A stretch of 64,000 nucleotides of DNA from positions 35,100,956 through 35,164,955 of the forward strand of contig NC_053392.1 in assembly GCF_905171765.1 (NCBI RefSeq), given 5' to 3'. The notes under the pieces were generated by a model. That model was not told the DNA's origin. It did not search any database and saw nothing but the letters and a program-made list of their open reading frames with translations. Below are positions 1 to 11,021 of the stretch, piece by piece. Within the stretch, counting starts at the first letter, position 1, and the number at the start of each line of letters is the position of its first letter. Source of the stretch: Bufo bufo. Its lineage: Eukaryota; Chordata; Amphibia; Anura; Bufonidae. A program made the translations under genes and the position numbers.

Positions 1-386
1 AGCTCGGGCACCGCCTGCACCTCAGAAGGCAGGGTTAGCATGGCCAAAATGTGGAAAAGCTTTTTCAAGTCGCCACAACAACCAGCACCACCAGCTGATA
101 TGGAGCGTCTCAGCAGGAGGCAGAATTTCACCAACATTTCACCAACCCCCTTTAACTTCTGGGTCTCCAAATTGGGCACCTGGCCTGAGCTTGCCCTTTA
201 CGCCTTGGAGGTGCTGGCCTGCCCTGCAGCCAGTGTATTATCTGAACGTGTGTTTAGCACGGCAGGGGGCGTCATCACAGACAAGCGCAGCCGCCTGTCC
301 ACAGCCAATGTGGACAAGATCACGTTCATTAAAATGAACCAGACATGGATCCCACAGGACTTGTCCGTACCTTGTGCAGAATAGAC
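1..386 (+). pseudogene. hAT transposase, C-terminal dimerisation region (partial, runs off window start)
   Basis: The reading frame is open from base 1 to a stop at 382-384. It shows the hAT C-terminal dimerisation signature: WPELALYALEVLACPAAS, then SERVFSTAGG, then TDKRSRLS. This domain lets hAT transposases oligomerise in the nucleus. Only the last ~125 residues are present; the DDE core and BED finger would lie upstream of the window. A stop follows shortly after the domain, as in intact hAT proteins, so this may be the true C-terminus. A diverged second copy of the same region lies at 1451-1651. The ATG at 40 is internal, not a start. Family call is secure; whether the full gene is intact cannot be judged. 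Confidence 0.85.
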
Positions 387-1450
387 ATGTATACCGGCAC
401 TAAGCAGCCATTGTTATACTGCAGCGCAATTGCTCATTCTTTTATTTTGGATATTTCACTCTTTTGGAGTGTACCCTAATTTAATTTTTTTTTATTAAAA
501 CCAAAAACCAGTGTTGGCTACCTCGTCCTCCTCCACTGCTGCTTCCACCTAAAACCGCTACGTCCACCGCCTCCTCAAACTCCTACCCCATATGGAACTC
601 CAACTCATAAATCAAATTTTTTTATTTTTTTATATGTATTTTATTTTATGTCATTTCACTACTTTGTTACATTTTCGGGTGAGATTAACCAATTTTTGGG
701 TGTGAAGTACCACTGCTATACCTAGTAGACAGGTAAAAAAAAATTAAAAATTGTCTGTTACATTTTCTGGTGAAATTCACAAATTTTGGGGTGTAATATA
801 CCCCTCCTCTACCTAGGTGACAGCTTAATAAATTTCAATAATTTTTCTTTTACATTTTAGGGTGACTATAAAAAAAAAATTTCTGTCATAGACCCCTTCT
901 CTACCAAGTAGACAGGTTAATAAATTTCTGTAATTTTTCTGTTACATTCTTGGGTTGACATTTTACAATTTTGGACGTGAATAAACCCCTGCTCTGCATA
1001 GTTGACAGGGAATAAAATTTCAGAAATTCTTCTTTAATTGATGCGCGCCACCTCCTTTCATTCAATGCTTAAACTTAATCAAGTTGTCCCACATTTGCAC
1101 TTCAATAATTTGTCACACATTTACGCTTTAATAATTTGTCTCATATTTGTGCTTCAATAATTTGTTCAACATTTGCGCTTTAACAGCTTTTCCCAAATTT
1201 TGGCTCGATTAAAAAAAAAATTCAGCCATTGATCTCCCTTGGATGTGGTCACTCTTTCTCACGCTCCCTCTCCGGCGTGGAACCCTGATTCACCGATAAC
1301 CGTGATCAACATGGTAGGCTCAGAAAAGAACATTGAAAGTTGATAGAGCAGATATCCAATTGGATCGTGAACATCACGGGGACGTGCGTCATGGTGGGAC
1401 AGTATGTGAGCACACGCCTACATGAACTGACTGACAGGAGTCAGCCCCTG
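385..1450. repeat. Non-coding hAT tail with degenerate tandem repeats
   Basis: AT-rich sequence with no credible gene. From about 661 to 1020 a unit of roughly 100 bp (ctgttacattttcnggtga ... acctagntgacagg ... aattt) recurs about four times with heavy divergence. Sequence after the first hAT stop (466-510) reappears after the second hAT fragment (about 1604-1650), so this is transposon-derived 3' sequence. From 1196 to 1450 I see nothing further that I can name. Confidence 0.5.
1087..1190. repeat. 26-bp tandem repeat, 4 copies
   Basis: Four consecutive 26-bp units of the form t-c-nn-acatttgcnctttaataatttg start at 1087, 1113, 1139 and 1165. The last copy is the most diverged. The array lies between the two hAT fragments and is probably part of a hAT non-coding end. 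Confidence 0.75.
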
Positions 1451-1651
1451 CAACTTCTGGGTCTCCAAATCAGGCACATGGCCTGAGCTTGCCCTTTACT
1501 CCTTGGAGGTGCTGGCCTGCCCTGCAGCCAGTGTATTGTCTGAACATGTGTTTAGCACGACTGGAGGGGGCGTTATCACAGGTTATATTTCCCAATGTTT
1601 TGGGGTGAACCCTAATTTAAAAAAATAAAAATTAATTTAAAACCAAAAAAC
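1451..1651 (+). pseudogene. Second hAT transposase C-terminal remnant
   Basis: About 130 bp (roughly 1451-1583) repeats the 143-270 hAT sequence with scattered substitutions, again encoding the PELALYSLEVLACPAAS-like block and the VFST-like block, but with one extra base near the GG of the signature that breaks the frame. It is followed by the same AT-rich trailer found after the first copy. The sequence then changes abruptly into minus-strand L1 at about 1652. This is a dead fragment, either a second insertion of the same family or a duplicated end. Confidence 0.75.
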
Positions 1652-1662
1652 TTGAACAGGTC

Positions 1663-3570
1663 ATCAGGGTTTGCCGGGATGTGGGTGCCTAGAAATAGTA
1701 TTGATTTGGAAGCCCAAGAGAAAGCGGTGTTGCGTTTGAGGTCTACAATTAAAGTGGTTGGGCAGGATACGTTTAGGGCCAACGACTTGCTGTAATTAAT
1801 TTTAAAATTGGAGATCAGCCCATACTCTTCAAAGAGGACTTGAAGCCTAGGAAAGGAGGTCATGGGATTAGAAGTCATGACCAGGAGGTCATCTGCGAAG
1901 GCTGCTGTGAGGTGGGAATGTGAGCCAACTCGGATCCCCTCTATATCTGGGTCCTGCCTAATCTTAGCAAGCAGAGTTTCCATGACAATGATAAAAAGGC
2001 CCAGGGATAATGGGCAACCTTGCCTTGTACCATTAGTGATGGAAAAGGCCGGTGAGAGGGTGCCGTTGACTCTGACCCTGGCAGAGAGGGATGAGTACAG
2101 GGAAAATATAGCTGAGATAAATTGATCCAGGAGGCCAAATTTCATCAGGGCTTGGGGACATAAAGCGCCAATTGCCCCTGTCAAAAGCCTTCTCCGCGTC
2201 CGTACTGAGTAGGGCTAGAGGCATGGAAGCTTGTCTAGCACGAGCTATCAAATGTATCAGGCGGACCGTATTCTCGCTCCCCTGTCTGCCAGAGACAAAG
2301 CCCACTTGTTCCCTATTGATGATATCGGGGAGAACAGTTTGGATCCTTTGGGCCAGGATCTTTGCTCACCATTTCACATCTGTGTTTAGTAGGGAGATTG
2401 GACGGTAACTGCCACAACTTAGGGGATCTTTGTTTTCTTTATGGATGACCGTGATATGGGCCAAAAGCGATTGGGGGGGGGGGGGGGGGGGAGGGAACCT
2501 TCTGCGAGCAAATAATTGCAAAGGGTTTTGAACTGGGGTACTAATATATGTTTGAAAGTTTTATAGTAGGATATAGAATAGCCATCGGGGCCTGAAAGTT
2601 TTATAGTAAGATACAGAAAAGCTGTCGGGGCCTGGACTTTTACCGGATGGGATAGAAGAGAGGACCTTAAGTACTTCAGGTTCAGTAATTGGGGCCAACA
2701 GCTGGGATGACTGCAAGGGGGTGATGGAAGGTAGTTGAAGGGAAGAGAGGAATTTTTCAGTTGCTTCTGCGATGTGATCTGGCGTGGATTGGCCAGCAGG
2801 TGCTAAGTTGTAGAGGTCTTTGTAGAAAGCACAAAAGGCTTTGGTTATATCAGGGGTAGCTTTGTGCAGTGTACCTCCAGCATCAGACAGTGCGTTGTTT
2901 TTAAACTACGCTGACATCAGCCTGTTCCCCTTATCCCCATGGGCATAGGCACGGAACTTAGAGCGCAGGAGGAGTTTAGCTGAGGTGACATTCAATAAGT
3001 TTTTAAGCTTTGCTCGAGCGTCCAAGAGCTCAGTTGCACAGTTAAGAGCTTGGGATTGTTTGTGGGTTAGTTCAAGAGTTTCTATTTGAGAAAGGAGCGT
3101 AGTTATGACCTGTGAACGTTGTTTTTTGAGGTAAGCTCCTAGGGCAATTAGTTATCCCCTTATGACTGCTTTATGGGTTTCCCAAATTATGGACAGGGAG
3201 GGGGCAGAAGGATCAGGGGTGTTGTGCTTGAAAAATTTGTTTAGTGAAGAGGACAACTTAGAGGCGTATGATGGGTATAAAATGATAGTATCAGTGATGT
3301 GCCAATTCCATTCCTTCTTTGGGAAGTCTTGCAGGGAAATGTATAAAAAGATGGGGGCATGATCAGATATGGTAATATTCCCTATTTTGGCCAGGGTAAC
3401 CCTATTGACCTTTTGGGAGGCAAGGTAGGAATCTTACCCTTACGAAAATGGGTTTCCTGAAAGTAGGCAATCGACACCTTGTCCCTCTGTAAGAGAGCTA
3501 GAACCTGGGATCTCTTGCAAGGCTCGTTCAGCCTCCGAACATTGAGAGAAGATATCATAACGGACGCCAT
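1663..3570 (-). pseudogene. L1-clade ORF2 remnant (endonuclease + reverse transcriptase)
   Basis: The N-terminus begins at 3570 with an apurinic endonuclease start (SLNVRRLNEPCKRSQ, then QETHF). It jumps after about 54 residues straight to the sequence equivalent to the SDHAPV motif, so around 180 residues of the endonuclease are deleted near 3400. Further on there are several stops. The reverse transcriptase core is readable at 2184-1660: RQGCPLS, then AFADDLLVMTSN, so the catalytic FADD box is preserved here, unlike in the intact-length relative at 11022-14807. The C-terminal ~490 residues are absent. The product would normally nick target DNA and copy the LINE RNA there; this copy cannot. 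Confidence 0.85.
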
Positions 3571-4113
3571 TCTATAATGTGAGAGTAAAGCATATCATCT
3601 GAGTGGGCTTGGGGTGACATCTGTTGTAGGGGAAGGAGAGAAGACACAAAAGGGAGGGAGGGGAGGTCCATAATTAACATGTATAGAAAGAGTAAATACA
3701 GAACTGATAACAATAGCCCCACTGAGCACCTGACTCGAGAAAGACCCTATTCATCATGGCAACCAGCCGGGGTCTGTCAGGTGGGGGGTCCCATAGAGCT
3801 AATGAGGGCCACTGATCGGCCATCAGGGTAGGGAAGGGTCAGGTAGATGAAATATCCGGGTTAACCCCTGCTAAATAGGACGGTAAGTGGGCAAGGCAAC
3901 GGCAAAAAGTAATACAACCATAGAACATAAAGATATTAAGCCAGGCAATATAGAAGTAGGCTCTAGAACTTAGCTTCTTTCCGGCCCAGAGGTGAACAGG
4001 AGCCTGCAGGATTTCAACAAGGCACTCAATTGTACAGGCCAGAAAAAGTAGGGCTCTGGACGAGCGAAACAGAGACAAAGTGGGTCTCGCAGACCGTCGT
4101 GGAGGCTGAGAGT

Positions 4114-5176
4114 TCAGGTCTTTGCAGAGAGCGATCTGTCATTCCTGAGCTTGGCCGCTTTTCTTGTTGAGACAGGTGACCATTCTTCCGACCTGGGAGG
4201 TGGGAGCGGTGGTTCCTCAAGGTCTGCCGGCATCCACGAGGGGATCTCAATGGGGGTAAGTCCCAGATGGTCCCACGCTGCTTTCAAATCCGCCGGGGAA
4301 CGAATGGTTATCTGTCGCCTGCTTTTCATAACAGCAAGGCCAAAAGGAAATAGCCACTGGAACGGTGTTGCCGAGGATTTGAGGGCTTTAAGTAGCGGGC
4401 AGAGTAGGCGCCTTTTTGCTAACACGGATGGAGCCAGATCCAGGAAAAACAGGATGGGCACACCTTCGTGTAAAAGTTGGTCCACTTCTCTACTTGTGTT
4501 CATGAGTGCGGCCGTGTCGACGTAGCTGAGGAGTCCACAAACGACGTCACAAGGTGGATCGGCGGCCTTAGGTTTAGGCCTTAATGCGCGATGAATTTGC
4601 TCGATTATGATTTTCCCGGGCCTAGTAAACTTGCGAATATTTCTTGCGCAACTTTATTCAGCGCCTCAGATGCGACCGATTCCGGCAAGCCTTGAATCTT
4701 CAGATTCTTTCTACGGTTGCGATTTTCCTGATCTTCTATTCTTAGAAGCGCATCATTGAGCAGATCGGCATGCGCCCAGATCGCATTGTAGATTTTTTCC
4801 TCGCGCTTAATGGCGGCGTCTTGTGAATTTTCGATCTGTGCAACTCAGTGCACCATGCTGCGAAGATCTTCTTTAATGTCAGCTAGATCTTTCTTGATAG
4901 GGGCCAAAGCTGAGTTAAGCACTTCGAGAAGCGCTTCTTTACAGAAGGTACGCCCCCCCGTCTGCGGGACTTACAGGTGGAGGCATCAGAAGCGCTGCCA
5001 GCATCGGAATATTCCTCCATGTCGGAGAGATGGGCTGCATTCGGCACCATCTTGGGAATCTCAGCAGGCCAAAGCTTCGGCTGTTTCTTCAGATATTGGT
5101 CCATATCTGGTTGCCTGGACCGGACCGCAGTGGGTTCTGGTTGATCTTTGGATCGATCTCTCCCCACTTTGCCCAT
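4114..5176 (-). pseudogene. L1-clade ORF1 remnant (RNA-binding chaperone)
   Basis: The frame starts at 5176 with MGKVGRDRSKDQPEP and an acidic SDAGSASDAS stretch, matching the N-terminus of the intact ORF1 at 16414. It breaks near 4883. The C-terminal domain is recovered in another frame at 4503-4170 (LAPSVLAKRRLL, then PFGLAV and IRSPADL). Between them, the coiled coil and RRM segment is frameshifted. L1 ORF1 proteins trimerise and coat the LINE RNA in the cytoplasm. Family assignment comes from side-by-side comparison with the second copy in this window. Confidence 0.8.
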
Positions 5177-5281
5177 CTGTGTGATGTTTTTAAGCTTAGA
5201 AAGGGGCTAAAACACCAGCAAGGTTGAGGAGCTCAAAAACCAGCAGCCATTCAGCTACACAGCCAGGCTCTGCCCCCCTTG

Positions 5282-6108
5282 TAGTTATATTCTTGTACAT
5301 AGGAGCAGTATTATAGTAGTTATATTCTTGTACATAGGAGCAGCATTATAGTAGTTATATACTTGTACATAGGAGGTAGTATTATAGTAGTTATATTCTT
5401 ATACATAGGAGCAGTATTATAGTATTTATATTCTTGTACATAGGAGCAGTATTATAGTAGTTATATTCTTGTACATAGGAGCAGTATTATAGTAGTTATA
5501 TTCTTGTACATAGGGGGCAGTATTATAGTAGTTATATTCTTGTACATAGGAGCAGTATTATAGTATTTATATTCTTGTACATAGGAGCAGTATTATAGTA
5601 GTTATATTCTTGTACATAGGGGCAGTATTATAGTAGTTATATTCTTGCACATAGGAGCAGTATTATAGTAGTTATATTCTTGTACATAGGAGCAGTATTA
5701 TAGTAGTTATATTCTTGTACATAGGAGGTAGTATTATAGTAGTTATATTATTGTACATAGGAGGCAGTATTATAGTAGTTATATTCTTGTACATAGGAGG
5801 CAGTATTATAGTAGTTATATTCGTGTACATAGGAGCAGTATTATAGTAGTTATATTCTTGTACATAGGAGCAGTATTATAGTAGTTATATTCTTGTACAT
5901 AGGAGGCAGTATTATAGTAGTTATATTCTTGTACATAGGAGCAGTAGTATAGTAGTTATATTCTTGTACATAGGAGACAGTATTATAGTAGTTATATTCT
6001 TGTACATAGGGGCAGTATTATAATAGTTATATTCTTGTACATAGGGGCAATATTATGGCAGTTATATTCTTGTACATACCGGTAGAAGCAGTTTTATAAT
6101 AGTTATGC
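5282..6108. repeat. 35/36-bp minisatellite, block 1 (about 23 copies)
   Basis: Tandem units built on agcagtattatagtagttat followed by attcttgtacatagg, 35 bp each; 36-bp variants carry an extra G (gaggcag). Substitutions are few. The block starts directly at the decayed L1 5' end and fades out near 6108. Confidence 0.97.
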
Positions 6109-6391
6109 ACAACAAGGAAGAAACTCCCTATCAGAAAGACCGGAGTGAGATGCCCGCGCTGGTGAGAGAACTAACTAAGAAATGTAACTCTCGATGGATC
6201 ATATAACATGTTTAACCTTCAAATAGAGTAGAGTCTCTTTTACCTGTCCGCCAATGGTGGTAATGGTGGTAGTGTCTTCGTGCCTTCAGTGTCCAGCTGA
6301 GTAGTGTTGATCACGAATATTCGAATTGCGAATTTTTATTGCGAATATAGGCACATCGAGAATTCGCGAATATTTAGAATATAGTGATATA
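6109..6391. other. Unassigned sequence between minisatellite and Tc1 element, ending in an AT-rich repeat
   Basis: No gene. From about 6295 the sequence becomes a series of cgaat/attcg motifs (attcgaattgcgaatttt and similar). This resembles one end of an AT-rich DNA transposon; the other side may be the short 8052-8084 stretch that also ends in attcgaata. The Tc1 element at 6392-8049 is inserted inside it. Confidence 0.4.
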
Positions 6392-8049
6392 CAGTCAGGT
6401 CCATAAATATTGGGACATCGACACAATTCTAACATTTTTGGCTCTATACACCACCACAATGGATTTGAAATGAAACGAACAAGATGTGCTTTACCTGCAG
6501 ACTGTCGGCTTTAATTTGAGGGTATTTACATCCAAATTAGGTGAACGGTGTAGGAATTACAACAGTTTTCATATGTGCCTCCCACTTGTTAAGGGACCAA
6601 AAGTAGTGGGACAGAATAATAATCATAAATCAAACTTTCACTTTTTAATACTTGGTTGCAAATCCTTTGCAGTCAATTACAGCCTGAAGTCTGGAACGCA
6701 TAGACCTCACCAGACGCTGGGTTTCATCCCTGGTGATGCTCTGCCAGGCCTCTACTGCAACTGTCTTCAGTTCCTGCTTGTTCTTGGGGCATTTTCCCTT
6801 CAGTTTTGTCTTCAGCAAGTGAAATGCATGCTCAATCGGATTCAGGTCAGGTGATTGACTTGGCCATTGCATAACATTCCACTTCTTTCCCTTAAAAAAC
6901 TCTTTGGTTGCTTTTGCAGTATGCTTTTGGGTCATTGTCCATCTGCACTGTGAAGCGCCGTCCAATGAGTTCTGAAGCATTTGGCTGAATATGAGCAGAT
7001 AATAATGCCCGAAAAACTTCAGAATTCATCGTGCTGTTTTTGTCAGCAGTCACATCATCAACAAATACAAGAGAACCAGTTCCATTTGCAGCCATACATG
7101 CCCACGCCATGACACTACCACCACCATGTTTCACTGATGAGGTGGTATGCTTAGGATCATGAGCAGTTCCTTTCCTTCTCCATAATCTTCGCTTCCCATC
7201 ACTCTGGTACAAGTTGATCTTGGTCTCATCTGTCCATAGGATGTTGTTCCAGAACTGTGAAGGCTTTTTTAGATGTCATTTGGCAAACTCTAATCTGGCC
7301 TTCCTGTTTTTAAAGCTCACCAATGGTTTACATCTTGTGGTGAACCCTCTGTATTCACTCTGGTGAAGTCTTCTCTTGATTGTTGACTTTGACACACATA
7401 CACCTACCTACTGGAGAGTGTTCTTGATCTTGCCAACTGTTGTGAAGGGTGTTTTCTTCACCAGGGAAATAAATCTTCGGTTATCCACCACAGTTGTATT
7501 CCGTGGTCTTCCGGGTCTTTTGGTGTTGCTGGTGTTGTTGGTGTTGCTGAGCTCACCTTCTTTTTAAGAATGTTCCAAACAGTTGTTTTGGCCACGCCTA
7601 ATATTTTTGCTATCTCTCTGATGGGTTTGTTTTGTTTTTTCAGCCTAATGATGGCTTGCTTCACTGATAGTGACAGCTCTTTGGATCTCATCTTGAGAGT
7701 TGACAGCAACAGATTCCAAATGCAAATAGCACACTGGAAATGACCTCTGGACCTTTTATCTGCTCATTGTAATTGGGATAATGAGGGAATAACCCACACC
7801 TTGCCATGTAACAGCTGAGAAGCCAATTGTCCCATTACTTTTGGTCCCTTAACAAGTGGGAGGCACATATGCAAACTGTTGTAATTCCTACACCGTTCAC
7901 CTGATTTGGATGTAAATACCCTCAAATTAAAGCTGACAGTCTGCAGGTAAAGCACATCTTGTTCGTTTCATTTCAAATCCATTGTGGTGGTGTATAGAGC
8001 CAACAATGTTAGAATTGTGTTGATGTCCCAATATTTATGGACCTGACTG
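6392..8049 (-). mobile_element. Tc1-like DNA transposon with 222-bp terminal inverted repeats
   Basis: The ends start cagtcaggtccataaatatt and are flanked by TA on both sides (6390-6391 and 8050-8051), the Tc1/mariner target duplication. The inverted repeats span 6392-6613 and 7828-8049 and differ at only a few positions. The single transposase gene lies on the minus strand between them and is broken. Length is 1658 bp, normal for the superfamily. Confidence 0.95.
6645..7709 (-). pseudogene. Tc1-like transposase, frameshifted (DD34E type)
   Basis: The N-terminus at 7709 (MRSKELSLSVKQAIIRLKKQ) carries a paired-like helix-turn-helix that would bind the inverted repeats. After a frame break the catalytic core continues at 7212 (GGGSVMAWACM, then QMDNDPK), and the reading shifts again exactly at the DNDPK box. 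The last part (6930-6645) has WPSQSPDLNPIE with the catalytic glutamate. Counting across the break gives 34 residues between the second Asp and the Glu, the usual Tc1 spacing. At least two frameshifts make it inactive. Related intact copies would cut and paste the element at TA sites. Confidence 0.88.
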
Positions 8050-8084
8050 TATATTCATAATTTCAAATTTTCGAGTTATTCGAA

Positions 8085-10768
8085 TATAGTAGTTATATTC
8101 TTGTACATAGGAGCAGTATTATAGTAGTTATATTCTTGTACATAGGAGCAGTATTATAGTAGTTATATTCTTGTACATAGGAGGCAGTATTATAGTAGTT
8201 ATATTCTTGTACATAGGAGGCAGTATAATAGTAGTTATATTCTTGTACATAGGAGCAGTATTATAGTAGTTATATTCTTGTACATAGGAGACAGTATTAT
8301 AGTAGTTATATTCTTGTACATAGGAGGCAGTATAATAGTAGTTATATTCTTGTACATAGGAGCAGTATTATAGTAGTTATATTCTTGTACATAGGAGCAG
8401 TATTATTATAGTAGTTATAGTCTTGTACATAGGAGCAGTATTATAGTAGTTATATTCTTGTACATAGGAGCAGTATTATAGTAGTTGTATTCTTGTACAT
8501 AGGAGCAGTATTATAGTAATTATATTCTTGTACATAGGAGCAGTATTATAGTAGTTATATTCTTATACATAGGAGCAGTATTATAGTAGTTATATTCTTG
8601 TACATAGGAGCAGTATTATAGCAGTTATATTCTTGTACATAGGAGCAGTATTATAGTAGTTATATTCTTGTACATAGGAGCAGTATTATAGTAATTATAT
8701 TCTTGTACATAGGAGCAGTATTATAGAAGTTATATTCTTATACATAGGAGCAGTATTATAGTAGTTATATTCTTGTACATAGGAGCAGTATTATAGTAGT
8801 TATATTCTTGTACATAGGGGGCAGTATTATAGTAGTTATATTCTTGTACATAGGTGCAGTATTATAGTAGTTATATTCTTGTACATAGGAGCAGTATTAT
8901 AGTAGTTATATTCTTCTACATAGGAGCAGTATTATAGTAGTTATATTCTTCTACATAGGAGCAGTATTATAGTAGTTATATTCTTGTACATAGGAACAGT
9001 ATTATAGTAGTTATATTCTTGTACACAGGAGCAGTATCATAGTAGTTATATTCTTGTACATAGGAGCAGTATTATAGTAGTTATATTCTTGTACATAGGA
9101 GCAGTATTATAGTAGTTATATTCTTGTACATAGGAGCAGTATTAGAGTAGTTGTATTCTTGTACATACGAGCAGTATTATAGTAGTTGTATTCTTGTACA
9201 TAGGAGCAGTATTATAGTAGTTATATTCTTGTACATAGGAGCAGTATTATAGTAGTTATATTCTTGTACATAGGGGCAGTATTATAGTAGTTATATTCTT
9301 GTACATAGGGGCAGTATTATAGTAGTTATATTCTTGTACATAGGAGCAGTATTATAGTAGTTATATTCTTGTACATAGGGGCAGTATTATAGTAGTTATA
9401 TTCTTGTACATAGGAGCAGTATTATAGTAGTTATATTCTTGTACATAGGAGCAGTATTATAGTAGTTATATTCTTGTACATAGGAGGCAGTATTATAGTA
9501 GTTATATTCTTGTACATAGGAGGCAGTATTATAGTAGTTATATTCTTGTACATAGGGGCAGTATTATGGTAGTTGTATTCTTGTACATAGGAGCAGTATT
9601 ATAGTAGTTATATTCTTGTACATAGGGGCAGTATTATAGTAGTTATATTCTTGTACATAGGAGCAGTATTATAGTAGTTATATTCTTGTACATAGGGGCA
9701 GTGTTATAGTAGTTATATTCTTGTACATAGGAGCAGTATTATAGTAGTTGTATTCTTGTATATAGGAGCAGTATTATAGTAGTTATATTCTTGTACATAG
9801 GAGCAGTATTATAGTAGTTATATTCTTGTACATAGGAGCAGTATTAGAGTAGTTGTATTCTTGTACATACGAGCAGTATTATAGTAGTTGTATTCTTGTA
9901 CATAGGAGCAGTATTATAGTAGTTATATTCTTGTACATAGGAGCAGTATTATAGTAGTTATATTCTTGTACATAGGGGCAGTATTATAGTAGTTATATTC
10001 TTGTACATAGGGGCAGTATTATAGTAGTTATATTCTTGTACATAGGAGCAGTATTATAGTAGTTATATTCTTGTACATAGGGGCAGTATTATAGTAGTTA
10101 TATTCTTGTACATAGGAGCAGTATTATAGTAGTTATATTCTTGTACATAGGAGCAGTATTATAGTAGTTATATTCTTGTACATAGGAGGCAGTATTATAG
10201 TAGTTATATTCTTGTACATAGGAGGCAGTATTATAGTAGTTATATTCTTGTACATAGGGGCAGTATTATGGTAGTTGTATTCTTGTACATAGGAGCAGTA
10301 TTATAGTAGTTATATTCTTGTACATAGGGGCAGTATTATAGTAGTTATATTCTTGTACATAGGAGCAGTATTATAGTAGTTATATTCTTGTACATAGGGG
10401 CAGTATTATAGTAGTTATATTCTTGTACATAGGAGCAGTATTATAGTAGTTGTATTCTTGTATATAGGAGCAGTATTATAGTAGTTATATTCTTGTACAT
10501 AGGAGCAGTATTATAGTAGTTATATTCTTGTACATAGGAGCAGTATTATAGTAGTTATATTCTTGTACATAGGAGGATAGTAGTTATATTCTTGTACATA
10601 GGAGCAGTATTATAGTAGTTATATTCTTGTACATAGGAGCAGTATTATAGTAGTTATATTCTTGTACATAGGAGCAGTATTATGGTAGTTGTATTCTTTT
10701 ACATAGGAGCAGTATTATAGTAGTTGTATTCTTGTATATAGGAGCAGTATTATAGTAGTTATATTCTT
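8085..10768. repeat. 35/36-bp minisatellite, block 2 (about 76 copies)
   Basis: The same unit as at 5282-6108. Rare unit variants (attagag, catacgag, tatggtagttg, tgtatatagg) recur in the same order 702 bp apart, showing a recent duplication of about 20 units within the array. The last 16 bp (10753-10768) form the left target duplication of the L1 element. Confidence 0.97.
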
Positions 10769-11021
10769 AACCATATTTCTTTTTATTGAAAGAAAAAAGC
10801 AAAGAAAAAGGCAAAGGCCACAGGCCTAGATATGACAGCAATATGATGACAATGTATTACACGGTGCTTAACATGTAAACCTATCATATACAAAAATCTG
10901 ATATAATCACGTTAGTCAAATCAGAGTCTAATAGCAAATAAGGAGAGGAAGGGATCGAACATAAAAAGAAGGAAAAAGGGGGGAAAAGGGAGAATAGGGA
11001 AATAAAGAACCTCTGCTCTTT

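Larger units (their letters stand above)
1653..5279 (-). mobile_element. Decayed L1-clade LINE, 3'-truncated, same family as the copy at 10769-16516
   Basis: On the minus strand the order is 5' leader, ORF1 remnant, inter-ORF spacer, ORF2 remnant. The 5' end (about 5279) aligns with the 5' end of the intact copy at 16516: both begin ggc(a/g)gagcc and contain gctgaatggc. The 3' third of ORF2 is missing where the element meets the hAT remnant at 1652. There are many stops and frameshifts, a poly-G tract at about 2471-2490 and an internal endonuclease deletion. Its 5' end abuts the 35-bp minisatellite. Confidence 0.85.
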
